In this document: positions 1 to 8,016 of the stretch, one piece after another
How the letters are laid out: each line of letters starts with the position of its first letter
Numbering within the stretch: position 1 is the stretch's first letter
Assembly (NCBI GenBank): GCA_900320085.1
Contig: ONRC01000003.1
Location: 1-64,000 of the forward strand
Reading direction: 5' to 3'
Length of the DNA stretch: 64,000 bases
From: an uncultured Eubacteriales bacterium
GTDB lineage: Bacteria > Bacillota > Clostridia > Christensenellales > Aristaeellaceae
Made by a program: the position numbers and the translations under genes
Notes under the pieces: model-generated
Databases searched by the model: none
What the model saw: the letters and a program-made list of their open reading frames with translations, nothing else
Told to the model about the DNA's origin: nothing

Positions 1-106
1 GAGGTCCAGGAGATGAAATCTCCTGGTTCAGGGGTGCAGGGGGCTGAATAAGCCCCCTGCTTCGTCTTTGCTTTTCACCCTTTACAACACAACTGTTAAC
101 AGTATT
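1..106 (-). repeat. Partial copy C of the multi-hairpin intergenic repeat
   Basis: Read on the minus strand, this matches the first ~100 bp of repeat copy A at 4137: the same end sequence, one variable hairpin, then the identical CCAGGAGAT/ATCTCCTGG hairpin (here about 4-24). The variable hairpin at 36-60 has 10-bp arms GCAGGGGGCT/AGCCCCCTGC, whereas copies A and B have CGAGGGCC/GGCCCTCG, so both arms changed together. The copy is cut by the window edge. Its end at 92-103 is the perfect palindrome ACTGTTAACAGT, upstream of metF. Confidence 0.75.
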
Positions 107-108
107 AG
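81..108 (+). promoter_or_regulatory. Candidate promoter with palindromic operator upstream of metF
   Basis: TTTACA (81-86) and TATTAG (103-108) are separated by 16 bp, and the 12-bp perfect palindrome ACTGTTAACAGT (92-103) fills the spacer. The same palindrome recurs at 4620-4631 before the next operon. A repressor site is an inference; the palindrome also belongs to the repeat end. From 109 to 252 only a small GGGATT/AATCCC hairpin (about 178-193) is visible. I do not see a complete SAM, THF or cobalamin riboswitch. Confidence 0.35.
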
Positions 109-252
109 ATCATGAACAACATGACAGCATTCCTATGATTATATAAAACTGTTTTTCCCCTGGCTTTGCCGTCGGCAGGGATTGCATAATCCCGGCAGGA
201 ATGGTAAAGTAAACGGGAAGGAAATGCAGTACGGAAAGCGAAGTGAAGGCAC

Positions 253-1122
253 ATGGCAGGGGCTTCTTTGGAGCGGATGCTGAATGAAAAGCGACGGCCT
301 ATCCTGGTGGAGTTCGATCCACCCCGGAACGAAAGTCCGGAGGCGTTCATCGGCGGGGCGCGGGCGCTGCACGAAGCGGGGGCCGATGTGATCACGATTG
401 CCGACTGTCCCATCGGCAAGGCCAGCATCGACGCGTGTATGCTGGCGGCGAAGCTGAAACGGGAATACGGCATCGAAACGCTGCCCCACATGGCCTGCCG
501 CGACCGGAACCTGAACGCCGCCAAAGCGCTGCTGATGGGCCTGTCCATGGAGGGCATCGGCCAGGTGCTGCTGGTGACGGGCGACCCGGTGAGCCACGAG
601 GACCGGGAGCAGGTGAAGGGCGTGTTCCAGATGACCAGCCGCACGCTGGCAAAATCCATCGTGGACTTGCAGGAGCAGGGCAGGCTGAACCCCTTCTTCC
701 TCTGCGGCGCGCTGAACGTGAACGCGCAGAACTTCGATAAAGAGCTGGAACGGGCGAAGCGGAAGGAAGAAAACGGCATTCAGGCGTTTTTGACCCAGCC
801 GGTGTCCAGTCCCCGGGCGCTGGAAAACCTGCGTCTGGCCCGGCAATCATTGCAGTCCGCGCTGCTGGGCGGCCTGTTTCCCATCGTGAGCTATAAAAAC
901 GCCTGCTTCCTCAAAAACGAGGTGGCGGGCATGGAGATCGGGGACGAGCTGCTGGCGGCGTATCAGGGGCTTGACCGCCCCGCAGGCGAGGCCATGGGGC
1001 GGCGGCAGTGCCTGATCATGGCCCGGCAGATGCGGGAGAGCGTGGACGGATATTACATCATGACGCCTTTCCGCCGGGTGGAGCTGGTGAAGGGCATCAT
1101 CGAAGACTTGAAACAGCCATGA
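253..1122 (+). CDS. metF: Methylenetetrahydrofolate reductase (MetF family)
   Basis: A 289-residue TIM-barrel protein of the MetF family, which reduces 5,10-methylene-THF to 5-methyl-THF, the methyl donor for methionine synthase. Family-typical segments include the N-terminal VEFDPPR strand, a VLLVTGDPV strand near residue 115, and a QAFLTQPV segment near residue 176 matching the usual 'TQ' strand. Length is normal. The stop overlaps the next start as ATGA, and the two following genes are the MetH reactivation domain and MetH, so this is one translationally coupled C1/methionine operon. The ATG is preceded by GAAGG. Flavin binding and the reducing partner cannot be read from sequence alone. 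Confidence 0.9.
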   Translation: MAGASLERMLNEKRRPILVEFDPPRNESPEAFIGGARALHEAGADVITIADCPIGKASIDACMLAAKLKREYGIETLPHMACRDRNLNAAKALLMGLSMEGIGQVLLVTGDPVSHEDREQVKGVFQMTSRTLAKSIVDLQEQGRLNPFFLCGALNVNAQNFDKELERAKRKEENGIQAFLTQPVSSPRALENLRLARQSLQSALLGGLFPIVSYKNACFLKNEVAGMEIGDELLAAYQGLDRPAGEAMGRRQCLIMARQMRESVDGYYIMTPFRRVELVKGIIEDLKQP

Positions 1123-1775
1123 CGATTGACATTTCAGAGGCATTGCGCTATTTAGGCGCGGACAAAGCGGATGAGGCGACGCGCCGGGCCGTGGAACAGG
1201 CGGCGGAAGAATTGACAGAAAAGTTGGTTCCACGGTTTGTATATAAAGTCTTTTCTGTGGAGCATACGGAGAGCGGCGCGTTCCTGCCGGAAGCCGGGTT
1301 GGCGCTGCCGGGCAAGATGGCAAAATCCATGCTGCAATGCTGCGGTCAGGCGGCGCTGCTCTGCTGTACCTTGGGCGCGGAATTTGACCGGCTGCTGCGC
1401 ATGACCCAGGCGCGGGACATGGCGAAGGCCTCGATCCTGAACGCCTGCGGCAGCGCCTATGCGGAAGCGGGCTGTAACGAAGCCGAAAAGGAAATTGCTT
1501 CGCGGTATCCAAATCTGTATCTGACCGACCGGTTCAGCCCCGGTTACGGCGACCTGCCGCTGAGCATTCAGCCGAGCTTTATCACTGCCCTGGACGCGGA
1601 CAGGCGGTTGGGCGTCACGGTGACGGACAGCCTGCTCATGCTGCCCGCCAAAACCGTGACCGCCGTGATCGGCCTGTCGGAAACGCCCCAGCCCGCCCGC
1701 ATCCGGGGTTGCGGCTGCTGCGCCTTGAAAAAGAACTGCGCCTATCGGGAAAGGGGAACGCACTGTGACTTTTGA
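1119..1775 (+). CDS. Stand-alone cobalamin-dependent methionine synthase activation-domain protein
   Basis: A 218-residue protein resembling the C-terminal activation (AdoMet-binding) domain of MetH, which reductively remethylates cob(II)alamin. In E. coli this is the last domain of MetH; here it is a separate gene between metF and a MetH lacking that domain. A Ser/Gly-rich FSPGYGDLPLSIQ segment near residue 143 matches the conserved R-x-SPGY-type region of the family. It ends in an unusual Cys-rich tail (GCGCCALKKNC), perhaps a metal site. The start is the ATG overlapping the metF stop (ATGA). The 3' end overlaps metH by 11 bp. Confidence 0.85.
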   Translation: MTIDISEALRYLGADKADEATRRAVEQAAEELTEKLVPRFVYKVFSVEHTESGAFLPEAGLALPGKMAKSMLQCCGQAALLCCTLGAEFDRLLRMTQARDMAKASILNACGSAYAEAGCNEAEKEIASRYPNLYLTDRFSPGYGDLPLSIQPSFITALDADRRLGVTVTDSLLMLPAKTVTAVIGLSETPQPARIRGCGCCALKKNCAYRERGTHCDF

Positions 1776-4116
1776 TATTTCCCAAATCACCTTATTGGAC
1801 GGGGCCATGGGCACCATGCTGCAAAAAAGCGGCCTGAAACCCGGCGAAATCCCGGAACTGAAAAACATCGAAAACCCGGAGATGATCGCTGCCGTGCACC
1901 GGGCGTATATTGACGCGGGCAGCCAGGTGGTGTACGCCAACACCTTCGGGGCCAATCGCCGCAAGCTCAGCAAGACAAGCTATTCCGTGGCCGAGGTGGT
2001 CAGCGCGGGCGTGAAGCTGGCGAAAAAGGAAGCAAAAGAAAAAGCCTTCGTCGCCCTGGACATCGGCCCATTGGGCGAGCTGCTGGAGCCGCTGGGCACG
2101 CTGACCTTTGAGGAAGCCTATGACCAGTTCGCGGAGATGATGGTAGCGGGCGCGACGGCGGGGGCCGACCTGGTGGTGATCGAAACGATGACCGACCTGT
2201 ACGAAGCCAAGGCCGCGCTGCTGGCCGCGAAGGAGCATACCGATCTTCCCGTGGTCGTCACCATGAGCTTTGACGCTTCCGGCCGCACCTTCACCGGCTG
2301 CACCGTCGCCGCCATGGCCCACGCCCTGGAGGGACTGGGGGCCGACGCCATCGGTATTAACTGTTCTTTGGGCCCGGTGGAGCTGCTGCCCCTGCTGCGG
2401 GAGCTGCGGCGCAACACCCTTTTGCCCGTCGTCGCCAAGCCCAACGCGGGCCTGCCCGACCCCACCGATGGGCACTATGACCTCTCCCCTACCGATTTTG
2501 CTTCCGCCATGGCGCTGATTCTCCGGGAGGGAGCCGACATTGTGGGCGGCTGCTGCGGCACGAACCCGGATTACATCCGGGCGCTCAAGCAGGTTTTGTC
2601 CGAAAAGAAAGACGTTCGCAGCGTCTATGAACCCCGCAGCGTGATCTGCACCCCCACCGTCACCCTGCCCCTGGACCGGATTCGGGTAATCGGTGAGCGC
2701 ATCAACCCCACGGGCAAGAAGCGGTTTCAGCAGGCGCTGCTGGAAAACGATCTCAATTATATCGTGGACGTAGCCATCCAGCAGCTGGACGCGGGCGCGG
2801 AGATATTGGATGTGAACGTGGGCTATCCCGGCGTGGACGAGGTGACGATGCTGCCCCGGGTAGTCAAGGCTTTGCAGGCGGCGGTGGACGCGCCGCTGCA
2901 ATTGGACTCCGCCAACCCCGCCGCGCTGGAAGCCGCCCTGCGGGTATACAACGGCAAAGCGGCGGTGAACTCGGTCAACGGCAAGGAAGAATCCCTTCAA
3001 ACGATTTTACCGCTGGTGAAGAAATACGGCGCGGCGGTGGTGGGCCTGACCCTGGACGAGGACGGCATTCCCGACACCGCCGAAAAGCGCTTCGCCATCG
3101 CGGAAAAGATTCTGTCCCGGGCCTTGGCCCTGGGCATTCCCCAGCAGGATGTGTGGATCGACTGCCTGACCCTCACCGTGTCCGCCCAGCAGGAGCAGGC
3201 GGAGGAAACGCTGAAAGCCGTTGCCATGGTGCGGAATCAGTTGGGCCTTCAAACGCTGCTGGGGGTCAGCAACATTTCCTTCGGCCTGCCCAACCGCCTG
3301 CTCATGACCCAGACCTTCCTGATCCGCGCCCTCCACGCGGGGCTGACCCTGCCCATCGTGAACCCCAACCAGAAGGACATCATGGACGCCATCGCCGCCT
3401 TCCGGGTGCTGAACGGCGAGGACGGGCAAAGCAAGCAGTATATTACGCGATTTGCCGAAACCAAAACCGAAAGCAAGCCTGCCGCCGCGTTTACCATGAC
3501 CCTGGACGACGCCATTTTGCGGGGCCTGAAAACCGAAGCGGGACGCATGGCGAAGGAAGCGCTGAAAACGGAAGCGCCGCTGGCCCTGGTGGAGGGGCAT
3601 TTGATTCCCGCGCTGGACAAGGTGGGCGTGGACTATGAGCAGGGAAAGGTGTTCCTGCCCCAGCTTCTCTCCGCCGCCCAGGCGGCCCAGGCGGTATTTG
3701 AGGAAATCAAAACCGTATTGGCGAACACCGGCGCGAAAACCGTCAGCAAGGGAAAAATCGTCATTGCCACCGTGCAGGGCGACATTCACGACATCGGCAA
3801 AAACATCGTCCGAACCGTGCTGGAAAACTACGGCTATACCGTCATCGACCTGGGCAAGGACGTGCCGCCGGAAAAGGTCGTTCAGGCCGCGAAAGAACAC
3901 AGCGCAAAACTGGTGGGCCTCTCTGCCCTCATGACCACCACCCTCCCCGCCATGGAGGAAACCATCGGCCAGCTGCGCCGCATGGACAATCCTCCCGCCG
4001 TCATGGTGGGCGGCGCGGTCGTGACGGAAAGCTGGGCCCAGTCCGTCGGCGCGGATTACTACGCCAAGGACGCCCGCGCCGCCGTGGGCATTGCCCGGCA
4101 AGTGTTTGGAGAATGA
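1765..4116 (+). CDS. metH: Cobalamin-dependent methionine synthase lacking the activation domain
   Basis: A 783-residue MetH that transfers the methyl of 5-methyl-THF to homocysteine through methylcobalamin. Order of domains: homocysteine S-methyltransferase barrel (1-300; zinc motif GGCCGT near 259-264), pterin-binding domain opening with VIGERINPTGKK (about 310-570), B12 cap domain (about 585-660), and the B12-binding Rossmann domain with DIHDIGK near 673-679, whose His is the lower axial cobalt ligand. E. coli MetH has ~1227 residues; the missing ~330-residue activation domain is supplied by the gene just upstream. The start is GTG with AAGGGG upstream, overlapping that gene's stop. Confidence 0.95.
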   Translation: MTFDISQITLLDGAMGTMLQKSGLKPGEIPELKNIENPEMIAAVHRAYIDAGSQVVYANTFGANRRKLSKTSYSVAEVVSAGVKLAKKEAKEKAFVALDIGPLGELLEPLGTLTFEEAYDQFAEMMVAGATAGADLVVIETMTDLYEAKAALLAAKEHTDLPVVVTMSFDASGRTFTGCTVAAMAHALEGLGADAIGINCSLGPVELLPLLRELRRNTLLPVVAKPNAGLPDPTDGHYDLSPTDFASAMALILREGADIVGGCCGTNPDYIRALKQVLSEKKDVRSVYEPRSVICTPTVTLPLDRIRVIGERINPTGKKRFQQALLENDLNYIVDVAIQQLDAGAEILDVNVGYPGVDEVTMLPRVVKALQAAVDAPLQLDSANPAALEAALRVYNGKAAVNSVNGKEESLQTILPLVKKYGAAVVGLTLDEDGIPDTAEKRFAIAEKILSRALALGIPQQDVWIDCLTLTVSAQQEQAEETLKAVAMVRNQLGLQTLLGVSNISFGLPNRLLMTQTFLIRALHAGLTLPIVNPNQKDIMDAIAAFRVLNGEDGQSKQYITRFAETKTESKPAAAFTMTLDDAILRGLKTEAGRMAKEALKTEAPLALVEGHLIPALDKVGVDYEQGKVFLPQLLSAAQAAQAVFEEIKTVLANTGAKTVSKGKIVIATVQGDIHDIGKNIVRTVLENYGYTVIDLGKDVPPEKVVQAAKEHSAKLVGLSALMTTTLPAMEETIGQLRRMDNPPAVMVGGAVVTESWAQSVGADYYAKDARAAVGIARQVFGE

Positions 4117-4136
4117 GACTTTTTCTATTTTTTACA

Positions 4137-4631
4137 TTCTTAACAGCTATGTTGTGAAGGGTGAAAATCAAGAACGAGGCGAGGGCCTGTGCGGCCCTCG
4201 TGCACCTGCACCAGGAGATTTCATCTCCTGGACCTCAATAGCGGATATAGCTTGAACTGGTGAATTGGCTTGGCACCCGCTGATATGGGAAGGAACGCGG
4301 AAGTCTGGCTTGGCGCCATTGTGCTTCTGGCCCGGCGGCAAAGCCGCCAGCCCGGATGCAAAGCATCCGGGGAAAGCCAGGGAATCATCCGAGGGGAAAG
4401 TTCACTTTCCCCCTCGGATGTTCCCGCGCTTTCTTGGGCCAGAAGCCCTCAAACTTTCCATCACCCCAGCGCGCCAGGCGGAGCTTGTCTGCTTATCCCA
4501 ACTACGTTATTTCGCCAGTTGTGGGTCCAGGGCGGTCACCGCCCTGGCGCAGGCCTGGGGGCGCGCAGCCCCCAGCGTCTCCTTACCCGCTGCCTTTGGA
4601 ATTTACCTTTGAGAACACAACTGTTAACAGT
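4137..4631 (+). repeat. Multi-hairpin intergenic repeat, copy A (~495 bp)
   Basis: Fills the metH-4668 gap. Terminal inverted repeats are imperfect (4137-4162 against about 4605-4631, the right end carrying ACTGTTAACAGT). Hairpins in order: 4180-4200, 4211-4231, 4334-4348, 4351-4371, a long interrupted stem 4372-4433, 4527-4547 and 4555-4575. An 11-bp long-range helix (4323-4333 with 4436-4446) closes the central three hairpins. Copy B at 10615-11073 is the same element inverted, with several stems altered on both arms. No sizeable credible coding frame was recognised. It could be a structured RNA or a non-autonomous mobile palindrome. Confidence 0.85.
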
Positions 4632-4636
4632 ATAAA
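4608..4636 (+). promoter_or_regulatory. Candidate promoter at the right end of repeat A
   Basis: TTTGAG (4608-4613) and TATAAA (4631-4636) are spaced by 17 bp. The perfect palindrome ACTGTTAACAGT (4620-4631) lies between them, as at copy C before metF. The repeat end may thus supply an outward promoter for the gene at 4668. The -35 is weak. Confidence 0.35.
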
Positions 4637-4667
4637 ACATGAATCATAAAACAGGGGGAAAAAGAAA

Positions 4668-5336
4668 ATGCCCGGAAAACCGATTTTTCGCTGTCATTAC
4701 CGGGGCAGGCTGAACCTGCCGCCGGAGGAAACGCCGGCATATTCTTCTGCAATAACCGCCTGCCGGGAAAAGGCGGAAGCGCTGATTGCGGAGGGGAAGC
4801 TCATGACCGCCGCGCTGTACATCTACGGGCGGCAGCTGTTCCTTTACTATGAAGCCATCGGGGAGGAAACGGGGCCGGAAGCTTTCATGGCGCCTTTGAC
4901 GCCGCTGCTTTCTCTCTGGCCCGAGAAGGAAAAAGACCTTCCCTGGGCGAAAATGTATCACATCTACTGGCACTGCGAGCCCAGGGATGAAGCGGATTGG
5001 CGTCGTGACCCCAAACCCCTGCGCCGCCGGGGCCGGATCGCGTACCTCAAGCACGATACGCTGTTTGAGTATGTGTACCACCATTTCGCCATCGTAAGGG
5101 AAGGACTGCTGAAGGGCGACAGATATATGTCCATTGCCCTGCATGAGGACGTTCTGTTCAGCTACTTTGAAGAGCCCCGCTCCTCCGTCAACATCCGCCG
5201 GGTGGACAGCCCCGAATCCCAGGCAATTCAGGGCTGGATGGATGTGGACCCGGAGGCCCACTTCATTCCCCTGCCCGGCAGCAACGGGCAGAATTTCCTG
5301 CTGCTGCCCGAATGCTTCGCGGTGGGGCAGGAATAG
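4668..5336 (+). CDS. Hypothetical protein upstream of GH27 alpha-galactosidase
   Basis: A 222-residue protein I do not recognise. It has no signal peptide or membrane segment. Visible features are an acidic/aromatic middle, a strongly basic PLRRRGRIAYLKHD patch near residues 119-132, and an HHFAIVREGLLKGDRYMSIA helix-like stretch near 139-158. It starts at an ATG after AGGGGG and is separated from the GH27 gene by 70 bp, half of which is a TTGGAACTTTGAA-type repeat. Co-transcription with the glycosidase is likely, suggesting a role in galactoside use, but this is only positional inference. Confidence 0.6.
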   Translation: MPGKPIFRCHYRGRLNLPPEETPAYSSAITACREKAEALIAEGKLMTAALYIYGRQLFLYYEAIGEETGPEAFMAPLTPLLSLWPEKEKDLPWAKMYHIYWHCEPRDEADWRRDPKPLRRRGRIAYLKHDTLFEYVYHHFAIVREGLLKGDRYMSIALHEDVLFSYFEEPRSSVNIRRVDSPESQAIQGWMDVDPEAHFIPLPGSNGQNFLLLPECFAVGQE

Positions 5337-5343
5337 GAAAAGC

Positions 5344-5385
5344 TTCTATTCGTTTAGAACTTGGAACTTTGAATTTGGAACTTCA
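5344..5385. repeat. Half copy of the TTGGAACTTTGAA repeat family (R6)
   Basis: The stretch TTTAGAACTTGGAACTTTGA and its continuation matches the right arm of the palindromes at 14511-14592 and 46041-46126. Only one arm is present here. Confidence 0.5.
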
Positions 5386-5406
5386 TGAAAGAAAGAGGGG
5401 ATTGTT

Positions 5407-6687
5407 ATGATCGCGCAATACCCACCCATGGGCTGGAACAGCTGGGACTGCTACGGCGCGGCGGTGACCGAGGACACGGTACGCGCAAACGCCGACTACA
5501 TGGCGAAGAACCTGAAAGACTACGGCTGGGAATACGTAGTGGTGGACATTCAGTGGTATCAGCCCACCGCGCAAACCCACGCTTACGAACCCTTCTCCGA
5601 CGTGGTGATGGACGATTACGGGCGGTTGCTGCCCGCAAAAAACCGTTTCCCCAGCGCGGCGAACGGCCAGGGCTTCAAGCCCCTGGCGGATTACGTGCAT
5701 TCCCTGGGCCTGAAATTCGGCATCCACATCATGCGGGGCCTGCCCCGGATGGCGGCCCACCGGCATTTGCCCATCCTGAACAGCACAGCACGCTGCGATG
5801 AAGCGGCGAACCCCAATTCCATCTGCGCCTGGAATCCCGACATGTACGGCACCCGGGCCGACCTGCCCGCCGCCCGGGAATACTACGACAGCATTTTCCA
5901 GCTTTACGCCTCCTGGGGCGTGGACTACGTGAAGTGCGACGACATTGCCCGGGAGTATCCTCACTGCAAGCGGGAAATCGAAATCATTTCCGAAGCCTGC
6001 CGGAATTGCGGGCGGGACATCGTGCTGAGTCTCTCCCCCGGGCCTGCGCCCGTGGAGCAGGCGGAGCACCTGAAACGGTACGCCAACCTCTGGCGCATCA
6101 CAGATGATTTCTGGGATGAATGGCGCTTGCTCAAGGCCATGTTCGAGCGGGCGGAAAAGTGGTGCATTCACGCGGGGCCCGGCCACTGGCCGGACGCGGA
6201 TATGCTGCCCGTCGGCGCGCTGCGGCAGTGCTACGCCCAAGACGGCGAGGGCCCCGACGCCGGGGAGCGCAGTCACCACGGTTGGACGAACTTCACCCAG
6301 GCCGAGCAGCGCACCATGATGACCCTCTGGTGCATGATGCGCTCGCCCCTCATGATCGGCGGCGACCTGCCCAAGAACGACGCATTCACCTTGAAGCTGC
6401 TCACTAACGCGCCGCTGTTGGCGATTGAAAAGGAAACCTGGTGCGCGCATCCCGTCTGCGCTTGCGAAACCGCCTGCTGCTGGATCGCTCCGCGCAAGGA
6501 CGGAAAGGGGTGTTACGCCGCCGTGTTTAATCTGTCCGACGAGGAACAGACCCTCACTTTCCCCAACGACGCCCTGGAAGGAACATTCAAAACCGCCACA
6601 GAGCTGTGGAGCGGAAAGCCCGCCAACGGTCCCCTCTCCGCTGTCCTCCCGCCGCATGACGCCGCCGTATGGGAGATCACATATTGA
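5407..6687 (+). CDS. GH27 family alpha-galactosidase (cytoplasmic)
   Basis: A 426-residue glycoside hydrolase of family 27, removing terminal alpha-galactosyl units from raffinose-type sugars or galactomannan fragments. It opens with the clan GH-D signature PPMGWNSWDCYG. The nucleophile Asp lies in DYVKCDD (about residues 176-182) and the acid/base Asp in RITDDFWDEW near 230-239. A beta-sandwich C-terminal domain follows from about residue 345. There is no signal peptide, so it acts on imported sugar. The start follows GAGGGGATTGTT. GH27 also contains alpha-N-acetylgalactosaminidases and isomalto-dextranases, so the exact substrate is open. A strong terminator follows. Confidence 0.9.
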   Translation: MIAQYPPMGWNSWDCYGAAVTEDTVRANADYMAKNLKDYGWEYVVVDIQWYQPTAQTHAYEPFSDVVMDDYGRLLPAKNRFPSAANGQGFKPLADYVHSLGLKFGIHIMRGLPRMAAHRHLPILNSTARCDEAANPNSICAWNPDMYGTRADLPAAREYYDSIFQLYASWGVDYVKCDDIAREYPHCKREIEIISEACRNCGRDIVLSLSPGPAPVEQAEHLKRYANLWRITDDFWDEWRLLKAMFERAEKWCIHAGPGHWPDADMLPVGALRQCYAQDGEGPDAGERSHHGWTNFTQAEQRTMMTLWCMMRSPLMIGGDLPKNDAFTLKLLTNAPLLAIEKETWCAHPVCACETACCWIAPRKDGKGCYAAVFNLSDEEQTLTFPNDALEGTFKTATELWSGKPANGPLSAVLPPHDAAVWEITY

Positions 6688-6700
6688 TTTAAATCAATAA

Positions 6701-6747
6701 AGGCATGAAATCCGCCGAAAACCGGCCGCGATTTCATGCCTTTTTTG
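6701..6747 (+). terminator. Rho-independent terminator after the GH27 gene
   Basis: The arms GGCATGAAATC (6702-6712) and GATTTCATGCC (6730-6740), with additional GCC/GGC pairing inside, are followed by TTTTTT. Confidence 0.85.
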
Positions 6748-6761
6748 CAGAAATGACTTTT

Positions 6762-7649
6762 TTACGTTTTCAGAAAATCGTCAATCAGTTCCACTGCCCG
6801 CTCCGCGGGGTCAGCGCTCATATCCAGCCAATGGAGGTTTTCCTCCTTGCGGAACCAGGTCATCTGGCGCTTGGCGAAGCGCTTGATAGCGCGGGCCAGC
6901 TCGTCCAGCATCTGGTCATAGGTCCACTGTCCCAGCAGGTATTCGGTGATGTAGCGGTACTCCAGGCCCAGCTTGGTGAGGAATTCCGTGCTCACGCCCG
7001 CGGCCATCAGCCCCTTCACCTCGTCGATCATGCCCTGATCGAGCCGCCGCTCCAGCCGTTCGTCGATGCGCTGCTTCAAAATCTCCCGGGGCCAGGTGAC
7101 GCCTAATTTTAACACTTCATAGCGCGGCGAACGCCTGCCGGGGTGGTAGTCGTCCGCGGCCAGACGCTCCAAGGCGCGCATGACCCGGTTGCGGTTTTTG
7201 GGGTCGATGTCCGTATCGGGCAGCTTTTCTTTCAGCATGTCATATAATGCGGGGGTTTCAAAGGTTTCCAGGTGCGCCCGGAGCTCCAGGTCGGGTTCGA
7301 TCTCGGACAGCTCGTAGCCGTCGATCACCGCATCCACATACAGCCCGGTGCCGCCCACCAGGAAGGGGAGCTTTCCCCGTGATAAAATATCGTCGATGGC
7401 CCCGTAAGCCAGACGCTGAAAATCCGCCATGGAGAAAAACGCTCCCGGCTCGCACACGTCGATCAGGTGATGGGGCACGCCCTTTGCTTCCCCCAGCGTG
7501 ATTTTTCCGCTGCCCAAGTCCAGCCCGCGGAACACCTGCCGCGAATCGGCGGAGACCACCTCTCCCCCATACCGCGCGGCCAGTTCGATCCCCAGTCCGC
7601 TCTTTCCCGACGCGTTCGTGCCCATCACGGCGATCAGCTTGCCCTGCAT
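6762..7649 (-). CDS. miaA: tRNA dimethylallyltransferase
   Basis: A 295-residue MiaA, which adds the dimethylallyl group to N6 of A37 in tRNAs reading UNN codons, the first step to (ms2)i6A. The P-loop GTNASGKS is at residues 10-17, followed by the family segment SADSRQVFRGLDLGSGK (about 34-50), the PFLVGGTGLYVDAV motif near 92-105, and the TWFR segment near the C-terminus. Length is near the family norm (~300). It is transcribed alone from a good promoter at 7782-7810, and its 5' UTR contains a ~105-bp palindromic repeat. Confidence 0.95.
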   Translation of the reverse strand: MQGKLIAVMGTNASGKSGLGIELAARYGGEVVSADSRQVFRGLDLGSGKITLGEAKGVPHHLIDVCEPGAFFSMADFQRLAYGAIDDILSRGKLPFLVGGTGLYVDAVIDGYELSEIEPDLELRAHLETFETPALYDMLKEKLPDTDIDPKNRNRVMRALERLAADDYHPGRRSPRYEVLKLGVTWPREILKQRIDERLERRLDQGMIDEVKGLMAAGVSTEFLTKLGLEYRYITEYLLGQWTYDQMLDELARAIKRFAKRQMTWFRKEENLHWLDMSADPAERAVELIDDFLKT

Positions 7650-7667
7650 AAAAACCTCCAGGATGAT

Positions 7668-7772
7668 AAAGAGTTCAGAGTGCAGAGTTCAGAGTGCAGA
7701 TTGTTTTGTCCGTATATGAAGCCATGTCTTACAATATAAATCTGGACTCTAAACTCTGAACTCTGTCAACTG
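7668..7772. repeat. AGAGTTCAGAGTGCAG-type palindromic repeat (R5) in the miaA 5' UTR
   Basis: The left arm is an iterated AGTTCAGAGTGCAG motif (about 7670-7702); the right arm (about 7738-7766) is its imperfect reverse complement (ACTCTAAACTCTGAACTCTG). Related copies occur at 41148-41250, 51507-51622 and, as one arm, 61640-61685. Here it lies between the miaA promoter and start codon and so would be transcribed as a hairpin. Confidence 0.7.
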
Positions 7773-7781
7773 TTCCTTCCG

Positions 7782-7810
7782 ATTCTACCACAGCGTTTTA
7801 CTCATGTAAA
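7782..7810 (-). promoter_or_regulatory. miaA promoter
   Basis: On the minus strand, TTTACA (7805-7810), a 17-bp spacer and TAGAAT (7782-7787), with TGG immediately before the -10 (extended -10 character). Confidence 0.65.
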
Positions 7811-7940
7811 GTCTGACCGAAAGAATTCCAGATTGCTTGCGCGTTGTTTAAATATACAAATATCAATGCATATCATGAATAATTCCTCGCAATTATTCAA
7901 TGTATTTCCACTGTTTTTGAATAAAAATTCAATTTTCCTA

Positions 7941-7969
7941 TTGACAATCCATTTTTCGGGTGGTATACT
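7941..7969 (+). promoter_or_regulatory. Promoter of the amino acid ABC transporter
   Basis: A perfect TTGACA (7941-7946), a 17-bp spacer and TATACT (7964-7969) preceded by TGG. The surrounding 7830-7960 is strikingly AT-rich, consistent with an UP-element and strong expression of the binding protein. Confidence 0.8.
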
Positions 7970-8016
7970 TGCATTCGTTCTCAGGGATCAAATGAAATTT
8001 TAAGGAGGCTTATCCC

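Noticed and set aside
104-252. Possible SAM, THF or cobalamin riboswitch before metF
   Set aside because: Only a short GGGATT/AATCCC hairpin is present; the conserved cores of these riboswitches are not recognisable.
1792-3000. Long minus-strand open frame inside metH
   Set aside because: It is antisense to a well-conserved gene, with low-complexity His/Gln/Gly-rich translation typical of GC-rich antisense frames and no ribosome site.
4265-4649. Open frames of 97-121 codons across repeat A
   Set aside because: They read through palindromes, share no common protein between copies A and B, and have no credible start context. The structured-repeat interpretation explains the sequence.
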